Translations under genes and position numbers: made by a program
NCBI RefSeq assembly: GCF_047495875.1
Contig: NC_092461.1
Coordinates: 63,972,299-64,036,298, forward strand
DNA: 64,000 nucleotides
From: Pithys albifrons albifrons
Taxonomy: Eukaryota > Chordata > Aves > Passeriformes > Thamnophilidae
Direction: 5' to 3'
Shown here: positions 45,061-56,721 of the stretch, one piece after another
Layout: every line of letters starts with the position of its first letter
How positions within the stretch are numbered: the stretch's first letter is position 1
Notes under the pieces: model-generated
Databases searched by the model: none
What the model saw: the letters and a program-made list of their open reading frames with translations, nothing else
What the model was told of the DNA's origin: nothing

Positions 45061-46401
45061 TAAAGCTTTCGAAAGGATAAAAAAAATAATGAAGACCAAC
45101 ACTGAATAGTCGATTAAAAAAAAAAGCTACAACAAATCTAACCCACTCTTTATTTCACCTTCAGATATTCAGTCTCCTGTGAGAAGATGAGCAGTTTTGG
45201 ATCCAAGTAATTGTTTTCCTAATTCTAGGCAGGACCTAAAGATACTGTCAAATCATAGATGAAGTTTAACATTAGAGCAGGTATTGGATGTTTCATGCTG
45301 TTGAGGGGTGGTGGGGATGTGGGCACTATAGTGAGACTCAAGATCTTGTTACCAGCTGGCATTCACTGTGTTACAGGGCAGGTATGTTTTAAACTCTTCT
45401 TTACAAGGCACAGGATGCTCTGGGGATGAATCACTGTACAGAGAGCTAATAAAAGGCTCTCACATCACTTCCAGAGAGAAAAATAGGGTTTAGGAGGGCA
45501 AATATAGTATCTTGCATTAGGGATCTTCATCTAGGAATGATTTTCCCCCTGTTCATAGAAGGGAGTTTGCTGCTTTATTTTGTCCAGATTTTAAAGGGTA
45601 GTCGAGCACTATGAATGCCCAGGGTTTTGCAGGAAATCTTAACATGGCTCCAAGAAAAGGACTTGCATGTATTGGGCTATGTTTTCTCTACCTGTGAAAT
45701 ATTTTGGGCAAATATCCTGGTTTAGCTATAAAATAGGTGTAATAATACTTGTTAAGGAAGTGTACTACGAAGCTCATCGGCATGCTACCTGATGAAGAGC
45801 AGCAGGCAGTAATTTTAGACTTGGGGGAGATACTCTCCATGATGTTCAGCCTAGGAACTGCTTGCACATACAATTTTATATGGTGTCTCCCTTGGGCTCC
45901 CTATTCACCTAGCAAGAGCCCAGTCTGTGGTGGGAGCAGGAAACCAAACCAGTTTTGACTCTATGAATCATTGTTCCACAAACTACATAAAACATCGAGA
46001 GACCAGGCTCAGATTTTTTCCTCACTGCTGAAGACAACTAATAAGCTATTAACTTAATTCACATGGTGCCACTGCAGCAATGAGAAGACCCAAAGAAGTT
46101 TTTGCACTAGGGTGTGTCTTTAGCTGAAGATTCCCAAGCAAATGTGGAATCCAAATTTCTCATGTGGGCTGTGATATAGAAGTTTACCAAATACCTGAAC
46201 TTTCAGTGTTGACAGTAAAGGATCAAAACATTTGCTGGTGAAATAATGGGGTGACCAAAGGTGAACAGGGACAACTGAGGAGAAGCAGGAGGAGGAGAAC
46301 TCAGGACACAAGAACAGACATATGGTGTCTGACAAAACACCCATCTAACCTTATCTGCAGGTCTGGGGCAAGGAAGGCATTTGATTCTTGGGGATGTGGG
46401 T
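45061..46401. other. Intergenic
   Basis: AT-rich intergenic sequence. No gene or repeat was recognised. Confidence 0.6.
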
Positions 46402-46690
46402 GTGTGTGTGTGTGTGGCTCGGCTTCGCGAATGAAGATTTGGGAAGGGCTGTCCCCACGCGGGTGTGCCCTTCCAGCCTGCGCAGTGGATTTTAGGTGAG
46501 GCTCTGCATGCGCAGAACTGGCCCCACCATTTAAGTCCTGAGGTTCATCTTCCACGGCCAAGCAAGCTTGGACGGTGCCAGTGAAGTCCTCAGGACTAGA
46601 ACCTACAGCACCCGGCATTTCCCAGGAGGTCTCCCATCCAAGTACTAATCCGGGGCTGATCCTGCTTAGCTTCCGAGATCTGACGGGATT
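46402..46690 (-). mobile_element. 5S rRNA-headed SINE, copy 2
   Basis: Read on the minus strand, it begins AATCCCGTCAGATCTCGG, carries the same 5S segment (AGCTAAGCAGGATCAG, TTAGTACTTGGATGGGAGAC, GCCGGGTGCTGTAGG) and the same unrelated body as copy 1. It ends in (CA)n, seen as (GT)n at 46402-46416. A perfect 10-bp direct repeat GGATGTGGGT flanks it at 46392-46401 and 46691-46700, a convincing target-site duplication. The copy appears 5'-truncated inside the 5S head. It keeps more CpGs than copy 1, suggesting it is younger or less decayed. The 207-codon open frame spanning it is read-through of the repeat, not a gene. Confidence 0.9.
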
Positions 46691-46701
46691 GGATGTGGGT
46701 A

Positions 46702-49700
46702 GAAAACAGGCAAAGGTGGACGAGAAGAGACGTTTGCTGAGGCTAAGAGAAAAACAACTGTTGAAAACAGCAGAAGGCTCAGTGACCTTTGTAAACATGG
46801 CAGAAAATCTCATAAGCTGGTGAAATGTCCCTCTGGGGAGGTGGAACGGGTGCTTTTCCCAAGGGCTAAAAATGTTCAGGTATATTTGGAAGAAAAAAGT
46901 GTAGAGGCTTGTCCTGTTTACCAAGTATGCCAGAGGAGGTAAACTTAAAAAGAATCAAATAAAAAAATCAAATATGGTTACAAAAACTGCAATTAGAACT
47001 TTGAGTGATGTAAGATAAGTATCAGAAACCTCTAGACCTTATTTATCCTGGTTTCTGTGAACAGTTTAATCCCTTTGCAGCACAGCATTCTTCCACTGAA
47101 GTTAGTGGGAAGCATCTTGGTACTCTCAGCATTGGCAAGGAATATTGCCAAGGGATTCCCCGGCCCACAGAGGACAGAGCTCTTCCCAAGGCAGGTCTCT
47201 GGCTTCTCCCTGGATCTCGTTGTGTAAGAGGCAAATTTAATCTGTACTGAGCCACTTGAGCCTATTTCTTACTGTTAGCTGGGCAATATGATAAGGATAA
47301 ACCCCAGATATTTTTGGAATAGGATTGTGAACCAGAGTGATGCACAGATCACCACTTAAAAATAAGAGGGGATAAAACTATACATACATGCTGCAACAAC
47401 TACTCTAAAACACTTGTGTGTCATGCAATGCCAGCATCACTTTTTGTGGAAGGAAAATTGCTTTGTTTCATTTTAGGGCCACAGAACTGCAACTGCAAAG
47501 GACTGAAAAGGAAAATCAACAAAAAAAGCAAAATAGAAAGTGATCTTCTCGTACCTAATCTGTTATTTTTCTCCAAATAAAAGGAATAGAGAGACAGATA
47601 CAGTATCAATAACTTCACCTCACACTTGTAGCAGACTGCATATCTAGTTCAAAACTGAAGTAGCACTGCAGGGCTGAAAGGTTTGTGAATGAGTAAAGAA
47701 TTTTCAAAAGTAACATTTGAATCTGCATGAAGCTAGAAGATGCTGTAACGGGTTTATCCCGAATGGGAATAAGATTTAAGAAATTTAAGAAATATTTTGA
47801 ACTTTAAGTTCACTACAGGGGGCCAGGAGAGATATGAGAGCTGTTTTGTTTGAAAGGACTAATGCACAGACTTCTCTGCTAATTAGGAAAGGAAATATCA
47901 GCCAGGCCTGGAAGCCAGGCTGAAAGCATCCCCCCACTAGTTACAGAAAGATACTGCAGGGTCCTGAAAAAAGAAAAAAACACCCACAACTCTGGTTGGC
48001 TTCTCTTAAAAAAGTTACATATAGATAATTGGGCATTCACAAATTTGCCCTAAGCTTGTAAAACACACTTGAGTAAGTCCATACGATGATTATCAAGAAA
48101 CACAATGGCCAGCACTGCAAGGTTCAAGTCCCGCAGAGCTTGTGCCAGCAGAAGGGATTGCACTAAGCCAGTATTAATGCTAGAGCACGTGGAGGCTTAA
48201 CAAGCTTTCATATACTGGTCATGTACTGGTAATCCACAGAAAGCATTAAAAATGTCAACAGAGGAGTAATATGTCCAAACTGGGCTGTGACAAAAATACC
48301 TTATTAAGATGCTAAACTTTCATTACATTTGTCCTTGATTTATTAATTTTTCAAGCTAATTGATCAGTGAGGTCTTTATTCCCCTGAAAAAGCGCAGTGA
48401 TTTTTGTATAGGTTGTTTTCCACTCCCCATTTTTTCCTTTAGAACATTTTAAGATTATTTTGACTATTGGCTCCTGCTATGAGCATAACTATTTTTGGGC
48501 AAACAAGCATGTTAATAAAACCTTGTCCTGTGGTTCCTGGATTTATGCAGTTGTAGCTCTCTTGCTCCAGCTGCATACCATACGCAGTAAAATCCACTGC
48601 TTGGCTAACCAGGCAGAGACTACTTGGGATTTCTCCAGTGGATAAGTCGAAATAAATAAGGCAACCTGAACTGTTACCTTACATGTCTCTAGTGTGTCCC
48701 CATACAGGCATCAAGCTCCTCTTGCCACGTGCAACACATGTGCTTGTGGGGATGAAGGTCTTGGGAGGGTATCAGATGGCATTGCCTACTCCAGCTCAAG
48801 TTGTACGTGAAAATGAGATTAAATTTAAAACAAGGATTGTCATTATTGAAACTCAGAGACCCGAGTTCTAGAAACTTAGAAATTAGGAAGAAGAAGCTGC
48901 ACTAAGGACACAGAAGCAGGATCAAATTTGTCAGTGCCCTTTTGATGCAGATTTAAGCTGTGGGCCTGTGTGAAGCAGCAAGGTAGCATAGGAGATGGCA
49001 CTGCAACAGAAGAAGTTTAAGAACAGCACCAGTACAGAATTGCTGTGTCTTTGAAATGTGAGAGGTTTGAGGTAGCTTTTGTGCAACCATTATATCACAT
49101 GACCATAAATCATACAGATATGATGAATCTGGAGGGTGGAAACTCCAGGACTCCCTCTGATGCCAATTATCCTAAAAGAGTTTTTGCAGAGATGAGATGG
49201 TTTATCTGATCTCCCTGCTGGTTTGGTCTTTGTCCTCTCTACTGACGCTGCCAAGAAAAGGGTGTCAAAGATCTTCTGCTGTAAGTACTTGACTTGTTTG
49301 TAGAAATCTGATTAAAGTAGATCACCTCAGATAACAAGAGGAATTAATGCTGCAAATACATAGGAGAGGATTTTCAACCTCATAAGCTACATAGAGGTCA
49401 GTACTTTTCAAGCACACAGCAGATCTCTGATTTTCGCAGAACTGATGATCTCTGCTTGTCCTTTTCCTCTCTTCTCTTAGCCTTTACACTTTAGCATTTA
49501 TTAATTAATTTCTACTTGTAATCTGTTCTGTTACTCTGTCCAGTACGAGGAAAGTACTACACAGAGGTAACTCCAGGAGACAGAAAACCAAAAGGGAACT
49601 GGAAAGAGTTTTTGTGGGCTTGGCACTGGACATGACTCGTGCTCCTTAATAACCATATAGGTTAAGATTCCTCATCCTTCGGGTTTTTACAATATTTTAA

Positions 49701-52251
49701 AAAATCTGTATTCTCATCTTAGATGCTCCCCTGAAGTCTGATGTTTCTGTATACTCCCAACTTTGTCAGCCAAAAGTAGTAGGATCTAGGAGCACTTCGA
49801 CTTTTTCTCTCTCTAGTGTGTAACGATGTTGTATGTTCAGGCTCCATGTCTCAGCTGTGAACAACTGTATGCAGATGTCTGCACACATGTTAGTGTTGCC
49901 CAATGCCTTGCTTGCTGTGTGCATGCAGATGTCTCCTGTGCAGGACACGCTCAGACCATTAATGCCCATCAGCTGACCCCGTGCTGACTGTTTGCTGCAT
50001 GGGTGTTTTTAGCTCGGCTCTGTTAGGTAGGTCCCCGAATTGTGCTTTATGGTTTGTGACATTATAATTTCTGACGTGAAATCACAAACGGTTACTTTAC
50101 TATCAAAGTCTGCCCAATAGCTCTGTGCTCAGCTTTACCAACTGAGGAGTCCTAATTTTAGGACTTCCATTTAAAATACAAGTACAGTAGATATGAAGTA
50201 CACCAGCTTTACCACACCAAGAACTAACCTCGGCAGATGGCCACAGGAAGGCTGTGGAATGTGTCATACTAGGATGTTCTAACTGCCAGAAAAGCAAGTG
50301 GTGCCCCTGTGAGTGTCTGAACAGGACTCACATGCTCCAGAGGTGGGAGCAGAGGCTGCAGCCTTCTGGAACTGAACACCAAAGTGCTACCACTCCCAAC
50401 ATAGCCCCAACACGATTTCAGCCCTTCCTGGGGAGGGACGGATTCACTGAAACAAGTGTTACAGAGGCTCTGAGGTTTTCGTAGTGCAAGGTAATGCAAT
50501 TCACACTCTGTTAATGTTAGTTCCTGTATTGTACTGCTTGGATAAACATGTAGTGACAGCTCTCAAGAGGCAGGGACCTGTCCATTGGAAAATGGATTAT
50601 GACCACCAGCTCCTGCCCATAAAATACTGAGTAATCATCTAATGGTCACTAGCGAGACACCCTAGGTCTGTGCTGGTGACCTAGAGGTGAAACAACTTTC
50701 TTTGTCTGAATCCCTGAAGCATTCAGATCCCTGATCGGGGTGGGGGAAGTTCTTATCTAAACCACCATTTATCTTTCTTAAGGTGAAAAGGTCAGAAGAG
50801 CAAGTTATTCAAAGTTAACTGTTTTTTTATGCCATCAAAAAAGCTTATTTATTGCCAATGCTGTCTTAAGATATGCAGCAACACTTAAAACATCCAAACT
50901 TGCACAGTGTTTTTTTGAAAGCGATGTCAGCTTTTAGATAAATTACAAAGTCCATACACAGTGTTAGCCCCCCACAGCTGTGTCCATAACCGTACCAACA
51001 ATGCCACACAATGTTGTCCTTAAATCCCACAAAGGCGAGCGACAATTCCACAGAATGAAGCGATAACGTATTAGAGATGCTGACAATCAGTCTTTAACAT
51101 GTGTTATCCATTTGACTGCAGGTGTAAATCACCATTTCAATGTCAAGTTGCTAATTTAAGGCTGTATGGTCAAACATCCAGAGGACCCCAGAAAAAGCAC
51201 AAGTGCACTGTTAGAATAGGTCAAAGTCACTACAAGTCAGGCAACACAGGGGAAATTTTCCCCACCAATACACCAGTTTGTCCTATGATATGTATATTTC
51301 ATGATACAGTATTATTAGATTAAAGTAAACATTCAACAGGAGCTCATACTACAGTGTTGGCACAACCAACCTTCTGCTACCACCCAGCTGACTTCAGTTG
51401 CGCATGTGCTGCGAGTGTACCTGACTTCAGAACCAAGTTGTGTGGTTCTACAGGGTGACATGAATTAACATGTGAGTTATGTCCAAAGGATACATTTCAT
51501 GTTTCCTCTGCTTTCACTTAACTATGCCACCTCAGAGATGTACATTAATTTTTGGCCTTTAATTTCCATATTCAGAGAAATAAGGAAACTACTTGCTGCC
51601 ACTTGCTGTACTTAAGAGTTCTTTGAAAATTGAATACATGTAATTTTTCAATAGAAACCAGAGACAGAAAGTATTTTTAATCCTCCCTCTCCTATTACTA
51701 GGAAAGCAGTTAACTTAAGAACCTGATTAACATTCCACTGAGCTGTCTTAAATGGTTCTTCCTCTTATTATTTGGCTGTAAACATTTTCTACCAACTCAT
51801 TCATGGCAGCTGTTTCTGTACATTGGAGAAAAAAAGAAATTCAATGGCATTTTAGTGGATTATTTAATGGGAGACTGGAACTGGCAAAATATAATACTGC
51901 ATTTAGAAATAATGCATCTAAGGTAACTGTAGCCTTCCTAATGACCGTCCAAGTTTTGGGCGTTTTTTTTGTCTCAGTTTCACTGAGAAATTCAGAGTAG
52001 CAGTAGAAGCTTCTGCTTATTTTCATGGACCTCTACACATAAAAAAATACTCACTAAACATTTTGTAGCAAACTGACCCTACATAATTTCTCGAATGTAC
52101 ATTGCAACACAATGCAGAAAAGGAGCCGAGACCCTCTGCAAAATCAGTCACTGACAGTCCCACCACATCCCTGCTCAAAGAGAAACCTCTTCTTCTGTAG
52201 ATGGCCTGGCAGCACCTCAGAGATTAAATGAGGTCTTCAAGTGGGATTAGC
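46702..52251. other. Intergenic, VXN-ADHFE1 interval
   Basis: AT-rich sequence without recognisable genes or repeats. All open frames are under about 80 codons and overlap on both strands. Confidence 0.65.
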
Positions 52252-52281
52252 GGGGGAGGGGAGGGGGGGCGGTGCGGAGGG
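52252..52281 (+). other. G-quadruplex-prone tract
   Basis: Runs of 5, 4, 7 and 3 G are separated by short loops, fulfilling the usual four-run G-quadruplex pattern on the plus strand. It sits in a GC-richer stretch (52240-52700) that is otherwise unique and unannotated. Confidence 0.75.
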
Positions 52282-54883
52282 TGTTGGCGTAGATGATCCT
52301 CCTTGCACTGCTCAGGGCTGGCACTGCAGCAGACAAGTAGTTTGTGTGCTGCTGCACAACCTACAGATCCTGCCGAGATCAAGAAAATGGCAGCATCACC
52401 TTTCTGCATTCACTAGCTGGTGTTTGGATTTAAATTAAGCTCCTTTTCATTTAGGAAGCACACAGGGATGGTCTGAGGGAAAATGGAGACCCTCCCTTCA
52501 GGCCTCCTGCTGCATTTCATCAGGTTGCCCTTGTCTCTTCTGCACAGACACGCTTAATGCAGTGACAGATTTACCAGGCTGGAGCTGCTGAACGAGGCAC
52601 ACTGCACATGTCCTGGAGCGCTGTGATGCTTAAGCGGATTTACTCAGGGGTTATGGAAAGGGCCGACACAGAGCCTGGCAGTATTCCTTAACCATTCCTC
52701 TTTCTCATCCATTTTTTCAGGTCTCAGGGATGGAAAGCCAACCACAAGACAGATATGACAGCCTTGGCAGAAGACGGTGCAATGAGGTGAGCATACACAA
52801 CAACCTACCTGTAGTTTCTTCAAAGTTCATTCACACAGGAAGATGGTGAGTTTTTGCAGATTCAGGCATGTTGGTTATGTATTTTTTGCTTCATTCTCTT
52901 TTTGCTTCAAATGCTAGTAAAACTGGCACTGGAATAGGAAAAGGCAAGGTAAAAGAGGGGATGGAGAAACTACTGTACCATCTGCTCTTATGTCTATTAA
53001 TCCCAAACAGAAACTCTACAAGCTCTACTTTGTGAGGGGAGTGGAGTGGGCTTTTCATTTTGTGTACTCCAGGTGAAAATATACCTACTGGTAAACTACT
53101 TTCACCAGCAATCCATATGCACTTGTTCATATTTGCTCCCTAGAGCTAATATTTTTAATGTAGACGCATGGACTGAGTGAATAACCAGATGGGCCAGGTT
53201 TCGTTTTGTGTTTTGCTTGCAGAGAACTCACAGAATACACGACTAGGGAAGAGAAATAGCAAGTGAATGTCCAGAGCAAGAATCATGAACGTGATAACTT
53301 CTACTCTTAACAGGAGTCCCTAAAGCCTCTTTAAACCATCCTTTTGTCATAACTAAATAGCTGACATTTATGCTTACTTAAAACCTATTCAAAAAACATG
53401 GTCTATATAAACTAGACATTTGATCCTCTCTATATAGAGATTGACAAATCCTTTTTTGCAGTTACAGCTGTTTAAGACAGAAAGTAAGTATTTGACCCCA
53501 CAAGGAAGAGGAGTGACTCAATCAAGCCCTACTGCTAGCAATTATGATGTACAAGGATTGACAGTGTTGCCATGAAATATGGAATAATATTTACAACTGT
53601 GTACTGACTATGCAGAAACAGTCTTCAATGTTAACAGACATATTGTGCAGCAGTTTGAATGCTTTTATTTCTGGAATGCCTCAGAACGCCCCAGTTTTTG
53701 TCCATGATACAATTGTTTTGGCTGCACAGTGCTAAGCTCACCAGGCAAGTGACTGCCCAGGAGGAATCATGACGGTCCATGAAGCTAATGAAAGCCTCCT
53801 CCTCTGAATGGTTTTGGTTCATAATTACTTTGTAGGACTGAAGTAAACATGACAGAGTTAAACACTGCTCTCAAGCACTTTCAAACAAACTCATGTTTAT
53901 TTTTGTTATTTGCATTTCAGCGTCATCTAAAGACAATAACAGATCCATCATAGAAAGCTTGAGTAACAGAGCAGTAACAGGAGCCACAAGAATAAGCTGC
54001 CCAGATTTCACACATATGCCCAATCACTGCTGGGCACTTACAATTACAGTGCCACCACAACTCCCCACACAAATGCCAGACTCATGCAAAAAATTGGTGT
54101 GCTCAAAGATACAGATGCATTTGACCAACTAGTTTTTTTCAGTACAGAGTAGTTTACTAAGATAACACATGAAAAACCCCACATAACTCTTCAGGTGTGA
54201 ATAAAACTACACTTGCCCATGAACAAGGGTGTGACTCCCTGTCACATTACCACTACTTGAAAGACAGCACTGTTGGGTCACATGAGCTCCCTTGATTTTT
54301 CTGCAGAAAATATGCACTAGTAACTCATAATTGGTGATGGGAAAACACTTGTGTAGCTGATATTTGCAACTGAGATTTCACAACAAGTTTAAGTCAGTTG
54401 AGGACTCTGATACTGTGAAAGTAGTGTAGAAAACAGAAATGGCCCTGCTTACAGCATCATCTGCTTATGTTGGGTTAGGGAGTACATCAAACCTTTGTCT
54501 CATTTGTAAAATATGGGTATTAGAGAGGATGTGAGATTTAACTTATAAACTAGCAAGAGCTCCGGGTTACCTGGCATAGGAAGTTAAGTGTGAGGTTCTG
54601 TCAGTTGAAAATGCAGCTTGCCAAGAACTACCATAGGGGCATAAATGGCAAATAAAAAGTGTGCTGGAATGAAATGTCCTACTTCCTTAGCTAGCCCACC
54701 AAACTGCTGCTCTGCTACAGTAATGAAATCATGAACTCAGTTCCCCGGAAAGTATATTCTCCCTAAACACAGCATGACTGCCATGAATTAGGCTTCTGGA
54801 CAAAAAAACTCTCTTCAGGAATCTGTACTGTTACCACAGCCTGGAGAAAGCCAGGATTGGAAAGACCAAACAGGCCAAAAGTT
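52282..54883. other. Intergenic
   Basis: The segment at about 52500-52680 has balanced composition and E-box-like and homeodomain-like motifs and might be a conserved non-coding element. The rest is featureless AT-rich sequence. Confidence 0.5.
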
Positions 54884-55013
54884 TATATAGAACTATAGAA
54901 TGGTTTGGGTAGGAAGGGACCTTAAAGACCATTCAGTTCCAACACCCCTGTCATGGGCAGGGACATCTTCCACTAGACCAGGTTGTTCAGATCCCCATCC
55001 AGCCTGGCCTCGA
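54884..55013 (-). mobile_element. CR1 LINE 3' tail
   Basis: The plus strand reads ATAGAATGGTTTGGGTAGGA, AGGGACCTTAAAGACCATTC, TGGGCAGGGACATCTTCCAC, AGACCAGGTTG and CCAGCCTGGCCTCG, the reverse complement of the CR1 3' end. It is 5'-truncated and about 130 bases long. It lies in the VXN-ADHFE1 interval. Confidence 0.95.
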
Positions 55014-56637
55014 AAAACATGGTTTGACAAAAGGTTTTGACAAAAAGGGTTTTTTTTTCGAAAACATGGAAGCTTTGCACAATATAACAAAATGAATCCC
55101 TTGCTATTGCATCACCCTGACAGAGGTACTTGTGGGCAATTTCAGCAGAGGAAAATATGCAGAAGGATATGGAAATCAGATGTATACCCCAACACAGGCT
55201 GAGGCATACTGGCAGTGCAGTCCTATGGCCACTAAAACTGTCCTATTGCTGAAAACAACCACTCTTAAACCACACTATCCATCCATCTATTTTAACAGCA
55301 CTAAAACAGACCCCATGTCAATATCCAGTACACATCTGTTCTCAGATTCCAGGACAGCACTAGCTTTATCAGACATACACACACATGCAAAGGTGCAAGT
55401 ATAGAGCTTTCTACTTCAAGAGGGTCAGTGAAAAGTGCTCCCTCCCTAGCAGAAATAAGCACACCAGAGGTTATGAGCTTCTTCTCGCATTTGTCTTGTG
55501 CTGTGGTAGCTGCATGAATCAGATGCTGAAAGAGTTCAACACAAAGCAGAGACTGATTTAAATGAACTGTACACACAACCATGTGAACTTTTTAAAAAAA
55601 GAAAAATAATATTAACATATTAGTTTCATTTCTCCCTTCCCCACTTCCCTTTCTCAGCTGACAGTCAACCAGCTGGTTAACTGCTCTGAAGGTGCACGCT
55701 CATTCCCCCATTTAACCAGTGCTCCCCATGGGGCACTGTGCAGCCTTGTGCTTCACCACCACTTTGTAATATTGAACCACAGCACACAGCCACTTCCTTA
55801 AGCTGGTGGCTGCACTCTGAGGGACAGCACCTGCACGAGCTCAGCAGAAGCAACTGATTCACAGTGAAGTAAGATACAGTTGAGAGCTTCCTTCCACAGA
55901 ATGCAGCAGGAAAAGGGAGCTGTTGCCTCCAGAGAGACAGAATGGCTGTGATGGATGCTGCCGTGTTGTTACATGATTCCTATTGAGCATGTGACTGTGC
56001 TTTACTCTGATTTTGCTCCTCTGATGAACCACACATGACAGAATTTTAACCCAAAACAAAATTTCAGGAAGCCTTTTCCAAACAGCTATGAAGGGTGTAG
56101 CTTTTTTCTTAACCAAACAATAAAAAAAGTACCTCAGTTCAATAGCTTTCTCAGCAAAGCCAGATGGTAAAAAGATGATAAGCAGAACAGAATACAGTAA
56201 GCTGACATTTTCTGCAGGGAACTCCCCCTCTCTAATTAAAAGTGACCTTACTTTCTAACTAGCATGGCTTTTTAAAACAAAATCACAGACAATTTAAATA
56301 TAAGCATAATTTGCAAAATGGTTTGGAATATCCCTTAAAACATTTTTCCACCTTTGACCACCTTTAAAGCACAAGAAAGACTTCAGTAATGCAAGCAATG
56401 TGCTCCAACCTTTATGCAAGTCAATACCACTGACTACTGAGCAAAAAAGAAACCACATTCAAAGTCTTCACTTCAAAGTACGGTTGAAGATGAATTACGT
56501 GGCCGGTTTGCAGTGTACAATGACACAATTCAAAAATACCCAAGTTCTTCCACGCTCTAAACAGATTCAACCCCATATCTATATGAAATTAGCTCCATGT
56601 CAGAATAGAGCACACTTTTCAGAACACAGTGTTTAAG
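55014..56637. other. ADHFE1 3' flank / 3' UTR
   Basis: Sequence downstream of the ADHFE1 stop (minus strand). Its first part must be 3' UTR, but no minus-strand AATAAA is evident close to the stop, so the end is unknown. No repeats were recognised. Confidence 0.5.
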
Positions 56638-56721
56638 CTAATAGAGTTTCATGGAAGCCTCGAAGAGGGCAGATAAGTCTTCTTCTGTTTGGGGACGTGG
56701 TGATAGCTTAGTCACTCTCTC
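56638..56721 (-). CDS. ADHFE1: ADHFE1 last coding exon
   Basis: ADHFE1 is the mitochondrial hydroxyacid-oxoacid transhydrogenase, an iron-dependent alcohol dehydrogenase family enzyme. It oxidises 4-hydroxybutyrate while reducing 2-oxoglutarate to D-2-hydroxyglutarate. This exon has 27 codons plus TAG: ERVTKLSPRPQTEEDLSALF, then EASMKLY. It is almost identical to the remembered human C-terminus. Acceptor on the minus strand is TCTTTTAG|GAG; the phase is 0. The segment is the final helix of the all-alpha C-terminal domain. Confidence 0.97.
   Translation of the reverse strand, partial: ERVTKLSPRPQTEEDLSALFEASMKLY

Noticed and set aside
46301..46924. 207-codon minus-strand open frame
   Set aside because: It spans the second SINE copy and its flanks; its centre is the same repeat body as at 5.5 kb.
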